A DNA stretch of 64,000 nt from Nocardia salmonicida NBRC 13393 (GTDB lineage: Bacteria > Actinomycetota > Actinomycetes > Mycobacteriales > Mycobacteriaceae): assembly GCF_001613085.1 (NCBI RefSeq), contig NZ_BDBR01000023.1:1-64000 (forward strand), in the 5' to 3' direction. A program made the position numbers and the translations under genes. The notes under the pieces were generated by a model. The model saw nothing but the letters and a program-made list of their open reading frames with translations. It ran no database searches and had not been told where the DNA came from. Positions 16,353 through 24,618 of this stretch are shown here, piece after piece (the stretch's first letter is position 1; every line of letters starts with the position of its first letter).

Positions 16353-17629
16353 AGGGGCAACCGTTCCAGGAACCGGGCCAGAGGAGCCGAGGGTCTGCTG
16401 TACACCACCGCTCCGGTGAGTTTCGCGGCGCCGAGAGTCGCGAGCGCGCCGCGCAATCCGGGCGCGGACAGCGCACCGAGCTCGACGACGCCGAGGGTGG
16501 CATCGCACAGCGGCGCCACGCCGATCGCGTCCGCGGCGACGGTGACCGGGGCGGTCTCCACGATGACATGGTCGAAACGCGATGTCAGATCGGTGAGCAG
16601 GTCGGCGAAGCGTGCCGACACGAGCAGATCAGGGGTCAGCTGATCGGCCGCGCCGAGCGGCAGGAACGCGATCCCGGTCTCCGACCACGGCGTCAGCGCC
16701 TTGGCGGCGGGCAAGGTGCCGCGCAGCACCGCGGCCAGCCCCGGGCTGTCACTGGTGATGAACTCGGTGCTGCCGCCGCCACTGGTGTCGGCGTCGACCA
16801 GCGCCACGTGCTGTCCACTGTCGGACAACGAACGGGCGAGAGCCATCGCCACATCCGGCTCCGACCGCGTCGACAGGCTCGTCAACTGCACGGACTTCGC
16901 GGGGTCGTGCTGCAACAACCGGCTGCGCAACCGCCGCGTCTCGCCTGCGGCAGCGGGCAAGCCCGCTTCGATCACGCCCAGCACCGGAACGGGCAGCGCT
17001 GCCGCCACGGCATCCGGAGTCCGCAGCGAACGGTCGGTGCGCTCGCGCACCAGCGCCGCGCCGCCACCGAGGGCGAGACCGGCGATCAGGCCCAGCAGCA
17101 CGATCCGGCCCGGCGGCGGTCCCAGCGGTGCGCTCGGCGCCTGCGCCCGGTCGACCACGGCGACCCGCGCGGCCGGTGCCGCGTCGCGCTGGATCGACTC
17201 GAGTTCGTCGACGAGCTTGCGGAACTGTGCCACCGCCGCATCCGTGAGATCGCGGGCGCCGGTCGGTGTCGAATCCTGTACCGAGATCACGATGACCGAG
17301 GTCGCGGGCGGTGAACTGGCGGTGATCCGCGCGCGCATCTCCTCCGGGGTGACCTTCAATCCCTTCTCGTCGACCACCCGCGCCGCCACCGTCGTCGAGG
17401 CCGCCAGATCGAGATAGGACCGCACGCGCTGCTGCGCGGCCAGACCACCCTGATACGAGTCGTTCACCGAGGTGCCCGTCGCCATCGACACATACATCGA
17501 ACTCGACGCCGCATAGGTGCTCGGTAGCGTCTGCGCGTAAGTCCACGCGGCCGCCGTGCACACCAGCACGACACCCACGATCAACAGCCACCGCTGTCGT
17601 ACGATGCGCCAGATATCGATCAAACCCAT
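16349..17629 (-). CDS. Wzz-type chain-length regulator with degenerate BY-kinase domain
   Basis: 426 residues from the ATG at 17629. Two membrane helices (about 13-35 and 175-194) flank a periplasmic region, as in Wzz/CapA polysaccharide co-polymerases. A cytoplasmic domain like bacterial tyrosine kinases follows. That domain keeps a Walker A'-like strand (HVALVDADTS, 274-283) and a Walker B-like strand (FDHVIVETAP, 352-361). The Walker A P-loop is missing: residues 248-262 read LTSLSTRSEPDVAMA, with no GK[ST]. There is also no C-terminal tyrosine cluster. It should therefore set glycan length through its membrane part but is unlikely to phosphorylate. Coupled to the polymerase gene upstream and the lipoprotein gene downstream. 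Confidence 0.85.
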   Translation of the reverse strand: MGLIDIWRIVRQRWLLIVGVVLVCTAAAWTYAQTLPSTYAASSSMYVSMATGTSVNDSYQGGLAAQQRVRSYLDLAASTTVAARVVDEKGLKVTPEEMRARITASSPPATSVIVISVQDSTPTGARDLTDAAVAQFRKLVDELESIQRDAAPAARVAVVDRAQAPSAPLGPPPGRIVLLGLIAGLALGGGAALVRERTDRSLRTPDAVAAALPVPVLGVIEAGLPAAAGETRRLRSRLLQHDPAKSVQLTSLSTRSEPDVAMALARSLSDSGQHVALVDADTSGGGSTEFITSDSPGLAAVLRGTLPAAKALTPWSETGIAFLPLGAADQLTPDLLVSARFADLLTDLTSRFDHVIVETAPVTVAADAIGVAPLCDATLGVVELGALSAPGLRGALATLGAAKLTGAVVYSRPSAPLARFLERLPL

Positions 17630-18966
17630 CGCTGGGACTCCATTTCCCCTGATACCACACATGATTCGGTACGCCGGAACTCCTCGACGACCAGGTACAC
17701 CAGCCACGCCAGCACGGCGGTCTGTACGAATTTGCCGAGATTCTCCATGCTGCCGAGAATCCCGCGCTCGAACAGTGTCGAGGCGCCGGTGATCGCCAAG
17801 CCGAGCACGACCACCGGAAACCACCGCGAATACAGCGAATACGACCAGGCCACCAGCAGCGCGAAGGTGAACACCGCGCTCACGACGACCCCGGTGTAGC
17901 CGCCGAGCACGTAGCCCTCGTTGAAATTTCCCTCGGCGAGTGAGACCGTCACGGTGCTCATATCCACCGAGGCGCCGCGCACCTCGTTCGCCCACGCCGT
18001 CCCGGACTGGAACTTCTCGAGCCCCAGCAGTGGTGCGGGAATGAGGCTCATGCTCGCGTGTTGTGCGACTTCGGCCGGTGTCAGCCAGCCGCCGGGACCG
18101 TAGAACAGCGCGTCGGTCGCGGCTTCGAGCAGATCGAACCGGCGCAGGATGCTCAGGAACGGTTGCACGTTCTCCGGATAGATCGAATCGACCGACGCCG
18201 CATCACGTGCCGCGGTGCCGGTGGACTTGAACGACTGCAGCCAGCCGAAGCCGATGACCCCGATCACACCGATACCCGCGACACCGAGGGCGGTGCGCCG
18301 GTTCCAGCCGATCATCGAGAACCGGATGGCCAGTGCCAGGGCAGCGCCCAGGATCGGGGTCTTGGACTGCACCACCGACGACCACCACAGCTCACCGGCC
18401 AACAGCGCGCCGAGGATGACGACGCTGCGGCGCGGGTCGGGTGGTCGCAGGAAGATGATCAGGCCGATCGCGGCGATCGAGGCCGGGACCGCGAGAAACG
18501 CCAGCATCGGGTTGGCGCTGTCGACCTCGCCCGCGGTGCCCGCCGACCCGGACGCGGTGCCTGCCGCCCGCCCGAGCATGCCGAGCGCGTACAGCGCGAC
18601 CAGCGCGGGCACGAAATCCGGATCGTCGAGGGCGGCGGCGCGGCGCAGCGGCCTGCGATGTGACCAGATCGCGTAGGCGACGACCAGCGCCGCGTACACC
18701 CACAGTCCGAACACGACATGTTCCAAGGCCAGCGCGATTCCCCGGTCGTAGCCGAGATCGGCCAGGCGCGGATCGGGCACATTGTCACCGAAGTGCGGTT
18801 CGGGCCGCACCGCGAGCAGCACCAACGGTCGAGCCACATACGACAGCGACCAGAACACGGCCTGCGCGATGAGGAACACTCGGGCGACGCCGGGCACCCA
18901 GAGGGCAGCGACCGCGATGACCAGCAGCGCGGCGGCGACGGCGGCGACGGTGGCGGAGCCGGTCAG
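17620..18966 (-). CDS. Wzy-like polysaccharide polymerase (multi-span membrane protein), probable CTG start
   Basis: 448 residues if started at the CTG at 18966. That codon overlaps the upstream stop as CTGA, the same geometry as the ATGA and GTGA junctions elsewhere in this operon, and AGGAGG lies 7 bases upstream. The next in-frame GTG (18894) has no ribosome site and would cut off the first membrane helix. About 10-11 hydrophobic spans are visible, with a large loop around ESIYPEN-like and GPGGWLTPAEVAQHAS segments (roughly residues 250-340), as in O-antigen polymerases. Sequence identity in this family is low, so the call rests on topology and on the Wzx and Wzz neighbours. Confidence 0.72.
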   Translation of the reverse strand: MTGSATVAAVAAALLVIAVAALWVPGVARVFLIAQAVFWSLSYVARPLVLLAVRPEPHFGDNVPDPRLADLGYDRGIALALEHVVFGLWVYAALVVAYAIWSHRRPLRRAAALDDPDFVPALVALYALGMLGRAAGTASGSAGTAGEVDSANPMLAFLAVPASIAAIGLIIFLRPPDPRRSVVILGALLAGELWWSSVVQSKTPILGAALALAIRFSMIGWNRRTALGVAGIGVIGVIGFGWLQSFKSTGTAARDAASVDSIYPENVQPFLSILRRFDLLEAATDALFYGPGGWLTPAEVAQHASMSLIPAPLLGLEKFQSGTAWANEVRGASVDMSTVTVSLAEGNFNEGYVLGGYTGVVVSAVFTFALLVAWSYSLYSRWFPVVVLGLAITGASTLFERGILGSMENLGKFVQTAVLAWLVYLVVEEFRRTESCVVSGEMESQRWV

Positions 18967-19979
18967 GACCTGACCTCCTGCGCCAGCGCGACGATCTCGC
19001 GCGCCCGATCCACATAGCGGTGCCCGTCGGCCACCACGCGGCGGTGTCCGGCGTCGGCCACCGCGGCGACCCTGTACGGTTCCGTCGCGCAGCGGTCGAG
19101 GATGTCGTGGAGTTCGTCGGTGTCGGAGAACAGGAAGCACTCGGTGGCGTCGTCGAGCAACTCGGCGTGCTCATCGGTGCGTTCGCCGACGAAAAGGCCA
19201 CCGGCGGCAGGCACTTCGAACGTGCGGCAGGTGTGGGTGTCGCGGTTGCCGGAGTTCAGCAGCACCAGGTTCGCGCCGACCTGGGCCACCGCGGCCGAAT
19301 ACTGGGCGCCGTAGACCGCGCCGCCCACGTGCGCGCCGGTGGCGCGCAGTTCGGGGACCCGGCGCCAACCTGGCCCACGGACCAGCATGCGATCGCTGTA
19401 GCGTCCGGCCAGTTCGACCATCGCAGCGCGGCGGTCGGGACGGCACACACCGATGAAGCCGACCAGGTAGTCACGCCCGTCGCGGCGGGCGGTCCGGTGG
19501 TGCCAGGCCGGATCGTAGGCACTGCGAACGAAACCGACGGCGCGGGCGCCGCGGGCCCGCAACTCGGGCACATTGTGGCGCTTGGTGGTGATTACGAGAT
19601 CCCACTCGGATTCGTGCGCGAGGTAGGAGGGGGTGAGATTTTCCGGGTTCGCCACATCGTCGGCGCTGTAATGCACATGCAGCGCGGCAGGCAGATCGAG
19701 CAATCTGCGCTGGTCGAGATGGATTCCCTTGAACACGAACACCATATCGGGATCGAAGGCCTCAGCGCTACGTTCGATTCGCTCGTGTAATGCGCGCACC
19801 TGCCACGGCGCCCGTTCCTTGCGCGCTTTGGCATAGATCCAGGGCGGCGACAAACGGGTCGGCAGCGTGATCGCGGTCGAGTCGACGACGAGCACATCGT
19901 GGCCGGCCTGGCGGAAACCGTCGGCCAGCGAACGGGCGTTGCTGCCGATCCAGTCGTCGCCGATGAAGAGGATTTTCAT
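18963..19979 (-). CDS. CgeB-like glycosyltransferase family 1 protein
   Basis: 338 residues from the ATG at 19979 (ATGA overlap with the flippase gene). MKILFIGDDWIGSNARSLADGFRQAGHDV begins a GT-B N-terminal domain. The C-terminal half has HTCRTFEVPAAGGLFVGERTDEHAELL, the donor-binding motif of the CgeB/spore-maturation type glycosyltransferases. It likely adds one sugar to the lipid-linked repeat unit in the cytoplasm. Acceptor and donor are unknown. The family assignment is by pattern rather than by alignment. Confidence 0.8.
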   Translation of the reverse strand: MKILFIGDDWIGSNARSLADGFRQAGHDVLVVDSTAITLPTRLSPPWIYAKARKERAPWQVRALHERIERSAEAFDPDMVFVFKGIHLDQRRLLDLPAALHVHYSADDVANPENLTPSYLAHESEWDLVITTKRHNVPELRARGARAVGFVRSAYDPAWHHRTARRDGRDYLVGFIGVCRPDRRAAMVELAGRYSDRMLVRGPGWRRVPELRATGAHVGGAVYGAQYSAAVAQVGANLVLLNSGNRDTHTCRTFEVPAAGGLFVGERTDEHAELLDDATECFLFSDTDELHDILDRCATEPYRVAAVADAGHRRVVADGHRYVDRAREIVALAQEVRS

Positions 19980-21373
19980 GCGTGGTGGTCCTTGCTGCGC
20001 CGGTCGCGCAGGACCAGTATCCTGACCCGCGCGAGATACCAGGCAGCGACGGTGTATTCGACCAGCACGCTGCCGTAGACGAGGGTGTGTACCGAGTGGG
20101 TGCGGAAGGTCAGCCCGAGCGCGCAGGCCGCGATCACCGTGCCGATCACCGCGCCGGTGAGCACACCGAAGGTGTCCTGACGGACCGGCAGGATCGCGGT
20201 GGTGACGAACGAGGTGACGGTGGTGGCGGGCAGGATCAGGATCTCGATCCGCAACAGTGAGGTCGCGCCGAGGAATTCGGTGCCGAAGATCACTTCGATC
20301 AGGAAGGGCGCCGCGACCCACACCAGCGCGCTCACCAGCGCGGCCAGCGCGACGCAGGCCGCGAGCACCCGCACGCTGTCACGCCAGAAGTTGCCGTCGG
20401 AACTGCGTCGCGCCAGGCGCGGCAGCAGGGCGAAACCGATCGGGTCGAGCAGCGATTGCAGGGCCCGCACGAGGCGATCGCCCGCCGAGTACAGGCCAAG
20501 GGCGGCGGCGTCGAGCACCACCGAATAGATCGCGGCGGCGCCCTGGCCGTAGGTGGTGATCAGCAAGCGCGAGGCGAAAACCGGCGCGCCCGTGCGGAGC
20601 AGTTCACCGACATCACGTGGTCGCGACGGTCGGCCGTACCGCCGGGAGGTGTCGATCCAGGTGGCGACGACCGTGGGCACCGACGACACCAGCAGGCACA
20701 ACACCGCGATTTGAGCACTCGGCAGCCGCGGCAGTACGCCGACCAGCAGGGCGAGATAGCCGAGCCGCCCGATGCCCTGATAGATCGTCGACGCGCCGAA
20801 ACGGCCCTGCCCGATCAGCAGCCAGTCCTCCGACATCGACCAGAACCCGCCCGCGAACAAACCGAGCAGGATCATCTGCACCGGTTCGGGGACACCGAAC
20901 ACCAGACCGGCGACGAGCGCCAGCCCGAGGATCAGCAGCAGGCTCAGCCGGACCGCGAGGTAATCGCCGCGCAACTGGTTGACGGCCGCGAACCGTGTCC
21001 CGGCAGCGTGGTTGTCCTCGGCATCGGGCACCCGTGCGGCCATGAACGAGGTGATGCCGAGGTCGACGATCAGCGAGCCGATGAAATAGGCCGACATCGC
21101 CATCGCGAGCAGCCCGAGACCGTGCGCGCCGAGCACCCGGGCGATCAGCGGCACCGTGATGAAGGTGACCAGATACTGCCCGTACTTGCCGAAGCTGACG
21201 AACCCGATGTCGCGCAGCACAGCCAGCGGACCGGACTTGCTGTGCTTGCCCTCGCCGTCGGACCCCTGGTCGTCCTCGGGTCGGCGATGCGCGCCGTTCT
21301 CGCGGGGGACCGGCTGCACGTGTGGGAAGACGTCGGTGGTGACGCCGGCCAGATAGCGATCGTGCTCAGTCAC
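19976..21373 (-). CDS. Wzx-type polysaccharide flippase (MOP superfamily)
   Basis: 465 residues from a GTG at 21373. A hydrophilic N-terminal tail of about 48 residues precedes roughly 12 membrane helices starting at VLRDIGFVSFGKYGQYLVTF. The pattern GPLAVLRDIGFVSFGKYGQY and the repeated paired helices are typical of lipopolysaccharide-biosynthesis flippases, which move polyprenyl-diphosphate-linked oligosaccharides to the outer face. The gene overlaps its neighbours by 8 and 4 bases. Together with the Wzy- and Wzz-like genes downstream it defines a complete Wzx/Wzy pathway. Confidence 0.87.
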   Translation of the reverse strand: MTEHDRYLAGVTTDVFPHVQPVPRENGAHRRPEDDQGSDGEGKHSKSGPLAVLRDIGFVSFGKYGQYLVTFITVPLIARVLGAHGLGLLAMAMSAYFIGSLIVDLGITSFMAARVPDAEDNHAAGTRFAAVNQLRGDYLAVRLSLLLILGLALVAGLVFGVPEPVQMILLGLFAGGFWSMSEDWLLIGQGRFGASTIYQGIGRLGYLALLVGVLPRLPSAQIAVLCLLVSSVPTVVATWIDTSRRYGRPSRPRDVGELLRTGAPVFASRLLITTYGQGAAAIYSVVLDAAALGLYSAGDRLVRALQSLLDPIGFALLPRLARRSSDGNFWRDSVRVLAACVALAALVSALVWVAAPFLIEVIFGTEFLGATSLLRIEILILPATTVTSFVTTAILPVRQDTFGVLTGAVIGTVIAACALGLTFRTHSVHTLVYGSVLVEYTVAAWYLARVRILVLRDRRSKDHHA

Positions 21374-22502
21374 CGCGGGTCACCATGGTGTCGAGGAAGT
21401 CGGCGACGGTGCGGGCGCTGGTGTGGATGTCGAAATCACGCGCGCGGTCGCGGCCTGCCAGAGCCAGGCGGGCACGGTCGGCGGGGTCGTGGAGCAGGGT
21501 GTCCAGCGCGGCGGTGAGGGCGCCGACATCGCCACCGGGGACGAGCAAGCCGTCGACCCCGGTGTCGATGATCTCCGCGGGACCGCCCGGTGTCGCCGCG
21601 ACCACCGCGCAGCCCGCGGCCATGCCTTCGACGACGACCTGCCCGAAGGGCTCCGGCAGCACCGAGCAGTGCACGAGGATGTCGGCGGTGGTGAGGTATT
21701 CGGTGGGATCGTCGACATGGCCGGTGAATTCGGCGGCCACACCCAACTCGGCCGCGAGCTTCTCCAGCTGTGCGCGATACGTTTCCTCGCCGAAGAACGT
21801 GCCGCCCACCAGAACCACCCGGGCAGGCCGCACCCGCAGCGCGGCGATCGCGCGCAGGAAGACGTCCTGGCCTTTCCACGGACTGAGTCTGCCGACGACG
21901 ACCACTACCGCCTCTGCGGCCGAGCGGGTACGCGGATCCGCTGGTGTCGCAGGCAGTTCGACACCGGGATAGGCGATCGCGGTAAACAGTCCAGCGGGCA
22001 AGGTGGCTGCGGTCGCGCGGCTGTTGGCCAGCTGTCCGCGGCACACGAGCCGGGCCAGCACGCGGATCGCCAGGGCCGGAATCGCACCGAAGTAATCGGG
22101 GGAGACACGGTCGTGGACTTGCCACACCAGCGGAACACGCGCGCGGCGGGCGGCGACAGCGCCCAGGACCAGTGCCTTGGTGCTCTCGGCGACGACGACA
22201 TCGGCGCGGGTCTCGGCGACCACCGCGCCGACGGCCCAGCCCAACCGCAACAGGGCGACGAAGCCGGTGAGCAGTCCGAGCACTCCGGTGCCGATGCGCA
22301 TGGCGCGTGAGTCGAATCGTCCCGTGACGACTCGGGTCTCGATGTCACGTGCCCGCATCCGGGCCACCATCGGTCCGTCCTCGGTGTAGATCATGGTGAC
22401 CTGATAGCGGCCCGTCGCGCGCAAGGCGTCGAGCAATCGCAGGGTGGCCAGTTCGGCGCCGGACGGTGCCGCGGTGTGTGCGAGGAAGACAGCTCGGGTC
22501 AC
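21366..22502 (-). CDS. GT4-family glycosyltransferase
   Basis: 378 residues from a GTG at 22502 (GTGA overlap with the previous gene). GT-B fold: TRAVFLAHTAAPSGAELATLRLL at the N-terminus, VVVVGRLSPWKGQDVFLRAI as the second-domain start, and EPFGQVVVEGMAAGCAVVA as the E-x7-E donor site. TAAPSGAE resembles glycosyltransferases of capsule and wall polysaccharide clusters. It probably extends the repeat unit. Donor unknown. Confidence 0.87.
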   Translation of the reverse strand: MTRAVFLAHTAAPSGAELATLRLLDALRATGRYQVTMIYTEDGPMVARMRARDIETRVVTGRFDSRAMRIGTGVLGLLTGFVALLRLGWAVGAVVAETRADVVVAESTKALVLGAVAARRARVPLVWQVHDRVSPDYFGAIPALAIRVLARLVCRGQLANSRATAATLPAGLFTAIAYPGVELPATPADPRTRSAAEAVVVVVGRLSPWKGQDVFLRAIAALRVRPARVVLVGGTFFGEETYRAQLEKLAAELGVAAEFTGHVDDPTEYLTTADILVHCSVLPEPFGQVVVEGMAAGCAVVAATPGGPAEIIDTGVDGLLVPGGDVGALTAALDTLLHDPADRARLALAGRDRARDFDIHTSARTVADFLDTMVTRGD

Positions 22503-23602
22503 AGCAGGTCCCGATAGAGGGCAGCATGGCGGTCGGCGGCGATGTCCCAGGTGAAGGTCTGCGCGTGCGCGCGGCAGGCGGCCGGTTCGGGAACCGTTCC
22601 GTCCAGCGCGGTGACGAGCCGGGCGGCGAGCGCGTCGGGCTCGCCCGCGGGGACGACGAGGGTGGGGTCGAGGCCGCGCACGGCGTCGGGCAATCCGCCA
22701 CAGTCGGTGACGATCGGTGCCCGCCCGGCGGCCAGGGATTCCAGGGCGATCAGCCCGAAGCCCTCCAGCGCGACGGTCGGGACAACGGAGACGGTGGCCT
22801 CGGCGTAGAGGTCGGTGAGTTCGTCGTCGCCGACCCGGCCGGTGAACTCGACGGCGCCCCCGAGCTCGGCCGCCGCGGCCCGCAGCTCCGCTTCGGCGGT
22901 ACCGGTGCCGACTACGACGAGTCGGGCATCGGGATGGGCGGCCGATACCTGCGGCCATGCTCGCAACAACACGTCGATGCCCATGCGCCGCTCGAGCCTG
23001 CGCACGCACAACACGGTCCGGGTGGTGGCGGTGGTGTCGAGCGGCGCGGCGCGGAATCGGTGGAGGTCGACGCCGGGCGGAATGACCGAGATCCGGTCGG
23101 CGGGCACGTGGTAGTCGCGTTCGAGCACATCACGGAAGTGGCCCGACAGCACGATGAATCGGTCGGCGCCGCGGTAACGCAGTCGTTCGAACAGGTACTT
23201 GGCCCGCACGGCACGGGCCGATTCGCCCGCCATCGCGCTCTCCTGCGCCCACGGTCCGTGGAAGTGGACCACGAGCGGAAGCTTCGACGTCGCGGTCCGG
23301 GCGAGGGGGCCGTAGAGGCAGAAGTGCCGGTCCAGGACGGTGCCGGGGGTGAGGTCGGAGCGGGCGAGCAGCGCGATCCGGGTGCGGTGCAGTGTCGAAC
23401 CGCCCGTCGGTCCCCACGATCCGGCGCCCGCGTGATCGGCGGTGCCGAACGCGGCCGCGGTCACCGCCATCTCCGGCTGCTGTGCGAGGGCTCGATACAG
23501 ATCGGTGAAATACCGGTTGAGGCCGCCCGGAGTGGCACCGAACCATTCCGATCCGGTCATGTGCACACCAACCGTTGCGGTCGCAGTCGTCAACCTCCGC
23601 AC
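22499..23602 (-). CDS. GT4-family glycosyltransferase, first gene of the polysaccharide operon
   Basis: 367 residues from a GTG at 23602; this start keeps the first beta strand (ATVGVHMTGSEWFGATPGG), which an ATG at 23560 would delete. VLCVRRLERRMGIDVLLRAW and the donor motif EGFGLIALESLAAGRAPIV identify a retaining GT-B enzyme. GGLNRYFTDLYRAL resembles GT4 enzymes that act on wall glycans. It opens the leftward operon; the promoter must lie in the 180 bases before the divergent GT2 gene at 23782. Confidence 0.86.
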   Translation of the reverse strand: MRRLTTATATVGVHMTGSEWFGATPGGLNRYFTDLYRALAQQPEMAVTAAAFGTADHAGAGSWGPTGGSTLHRTRIALLARSDLTPGTVLDRHFCLYGPLARTATSKLPLVVHFHGPWAQESAMAGESARAVRAKYLFERLRYRGADRFIVLSGHFRDVLERDYHVPADRISVIPPGVDLHRFRAAPLDTTATTRTVLCVRRLERRMGIDVLLRAWPQVSAAHPDARLVVVGTGTAEAELRAAAAELGGAVEFTGRVGDDELTDLYAEATVSVVPTVALEGFGLIALESLAAGRAPIVTDCGGLPDAVRGLDPTLVVPAGEPDALAARLVTALDGTVPEPAACRAHAQTFTWDIAADRHAALYRDLL

Positions 23603-23781
23603 CCTTCATCATGTGTCCCGCGAAGTGCATCCCGACCGGCGAATTCGCTATCGGCCCACAGTGTAGGGGAGTAACCACGTTCGGGCCCACCGGACGGCAG
23701 CCAGTCAGGGGGTGGGGTAGATTCCTCACCGGGGAAGGCGGGAGTGCAACAGGGCATCACCCGGTGACAGGGAGTGCGACG

Positions 23782-24618
23782 ATGGTTTCCGCGTTGACGG
23801 TGTGTGTGCCTGCCTACGACGCCGAGCGGACGCTCGCGGTAACCCTGGAATCGGTGCTCGCCGAGGACGCCGACTTCGAACTGCTTGTTCTCGACAACGC
23901 CAGCGCCGACCGCACCGGCGAGATCGCCCGTTCCACCGGCGATCCCCGAGTGCGGGTGCTGCGCAACGAGTCGGTGTTGCCGATCGGGGCCAATTGGGAC
24001 CGGGTGATCCGGGCCGCCTCCGGTGAACTGGTGAAAGTGGTCTGCGCCGACGACATCCTGCGCCCCGGCGCGCTGACCGAACAATGGGCGCTGATGGCCG
24101 ACTCGTCGGTCGCGATCTGCGCGGGACGCTTCGATGTGATCGATGAGCAGGGCGACTTGCTCGAGACCGACCTCGGTCTGCCGGGCCTGCTCGGTCGCCG
24201 CACCCCACGGGAACTGGCCAAGGTCATCGTGCGTCGCGGTCCGGCCGAGTTCGGTCCGACGGCCGCGGCGATGTTCCGGCTGGCCGACTATCGGCGCGTG
24301 GGCGGTCTGCGCCCCGACCTGGTGTTCCCGATGGATGTCGACCTCTTCGCCCGCGTCGCCACCGGTGGTCACTTCGTCGGTATGGAACGGATCGTCGCCG
24401 CGTGGCGCAACTCCTCGTTCAACCTGTGCAGCCGTACCACCACCAAGTCCAAGCTCACCGACATGTACCGCTTCCACCATCGCCTCGTCGTCGATCACCC
24501 CGAATTGGTGACGCGAGCCGACGTACTCACCGGAGACCTGCGTCTGGTCGGGCAGATCATGGAGCGCGTCCGGGTGCGGACGCTCGGTGCGGTCGTCGCT
24601 GCACGCCCGGGGAGCTAG
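23782..24618 (+). CDS. GT2-family glycosyltransferase
   Basis: 278 residues from the ATG at 23782, with GGGAG 8 bases upstream. GT-A fold, family 2: TVCVPAYDAERTLAVTLESVL, LVLDNASADRTGEIA and VCADDILRPGA, whose ADD is the DxD-type metal/nucleotide site. FPMDVDLFARVATGG is the acceptor-side motif. It is divergent from the polysaccharide operon and probably serves the same glycan. Its 3' end overlaps the end of the convergent condensation-domain gene by 62 bases. Confidence 0.88.
   Translation: MVSALTVCVPAYDAERTLAVTLESVLAEDADFELLVLDNASADRTGEIARSTGDPRVRVLRNESVLPIGANWDRVIRAASGELVKVVCADDILRPGALTEQWALMADSSVAICAGRFDVIDEQGDLLETDLGLPGLLGRRTPRELAKVIVRRGPAEFGPTAAAMFRLADYRRVGGLRPDLVFPMDVDLFARVATGGHFVGMERIVAAWRNSSFNLCSRTTTKSKLTDMYRFHHRLVVDHPELVTRADVLTGDLRLVGQIMERVRVRTLGAVVAARPGS

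Noticed and set aside
17620..18894. GTG at 18894 as start of the polymerase
   Set aside because: No ribosome site, and it would delete the first membrane helix; CTG at 18966 has both context and spacing.
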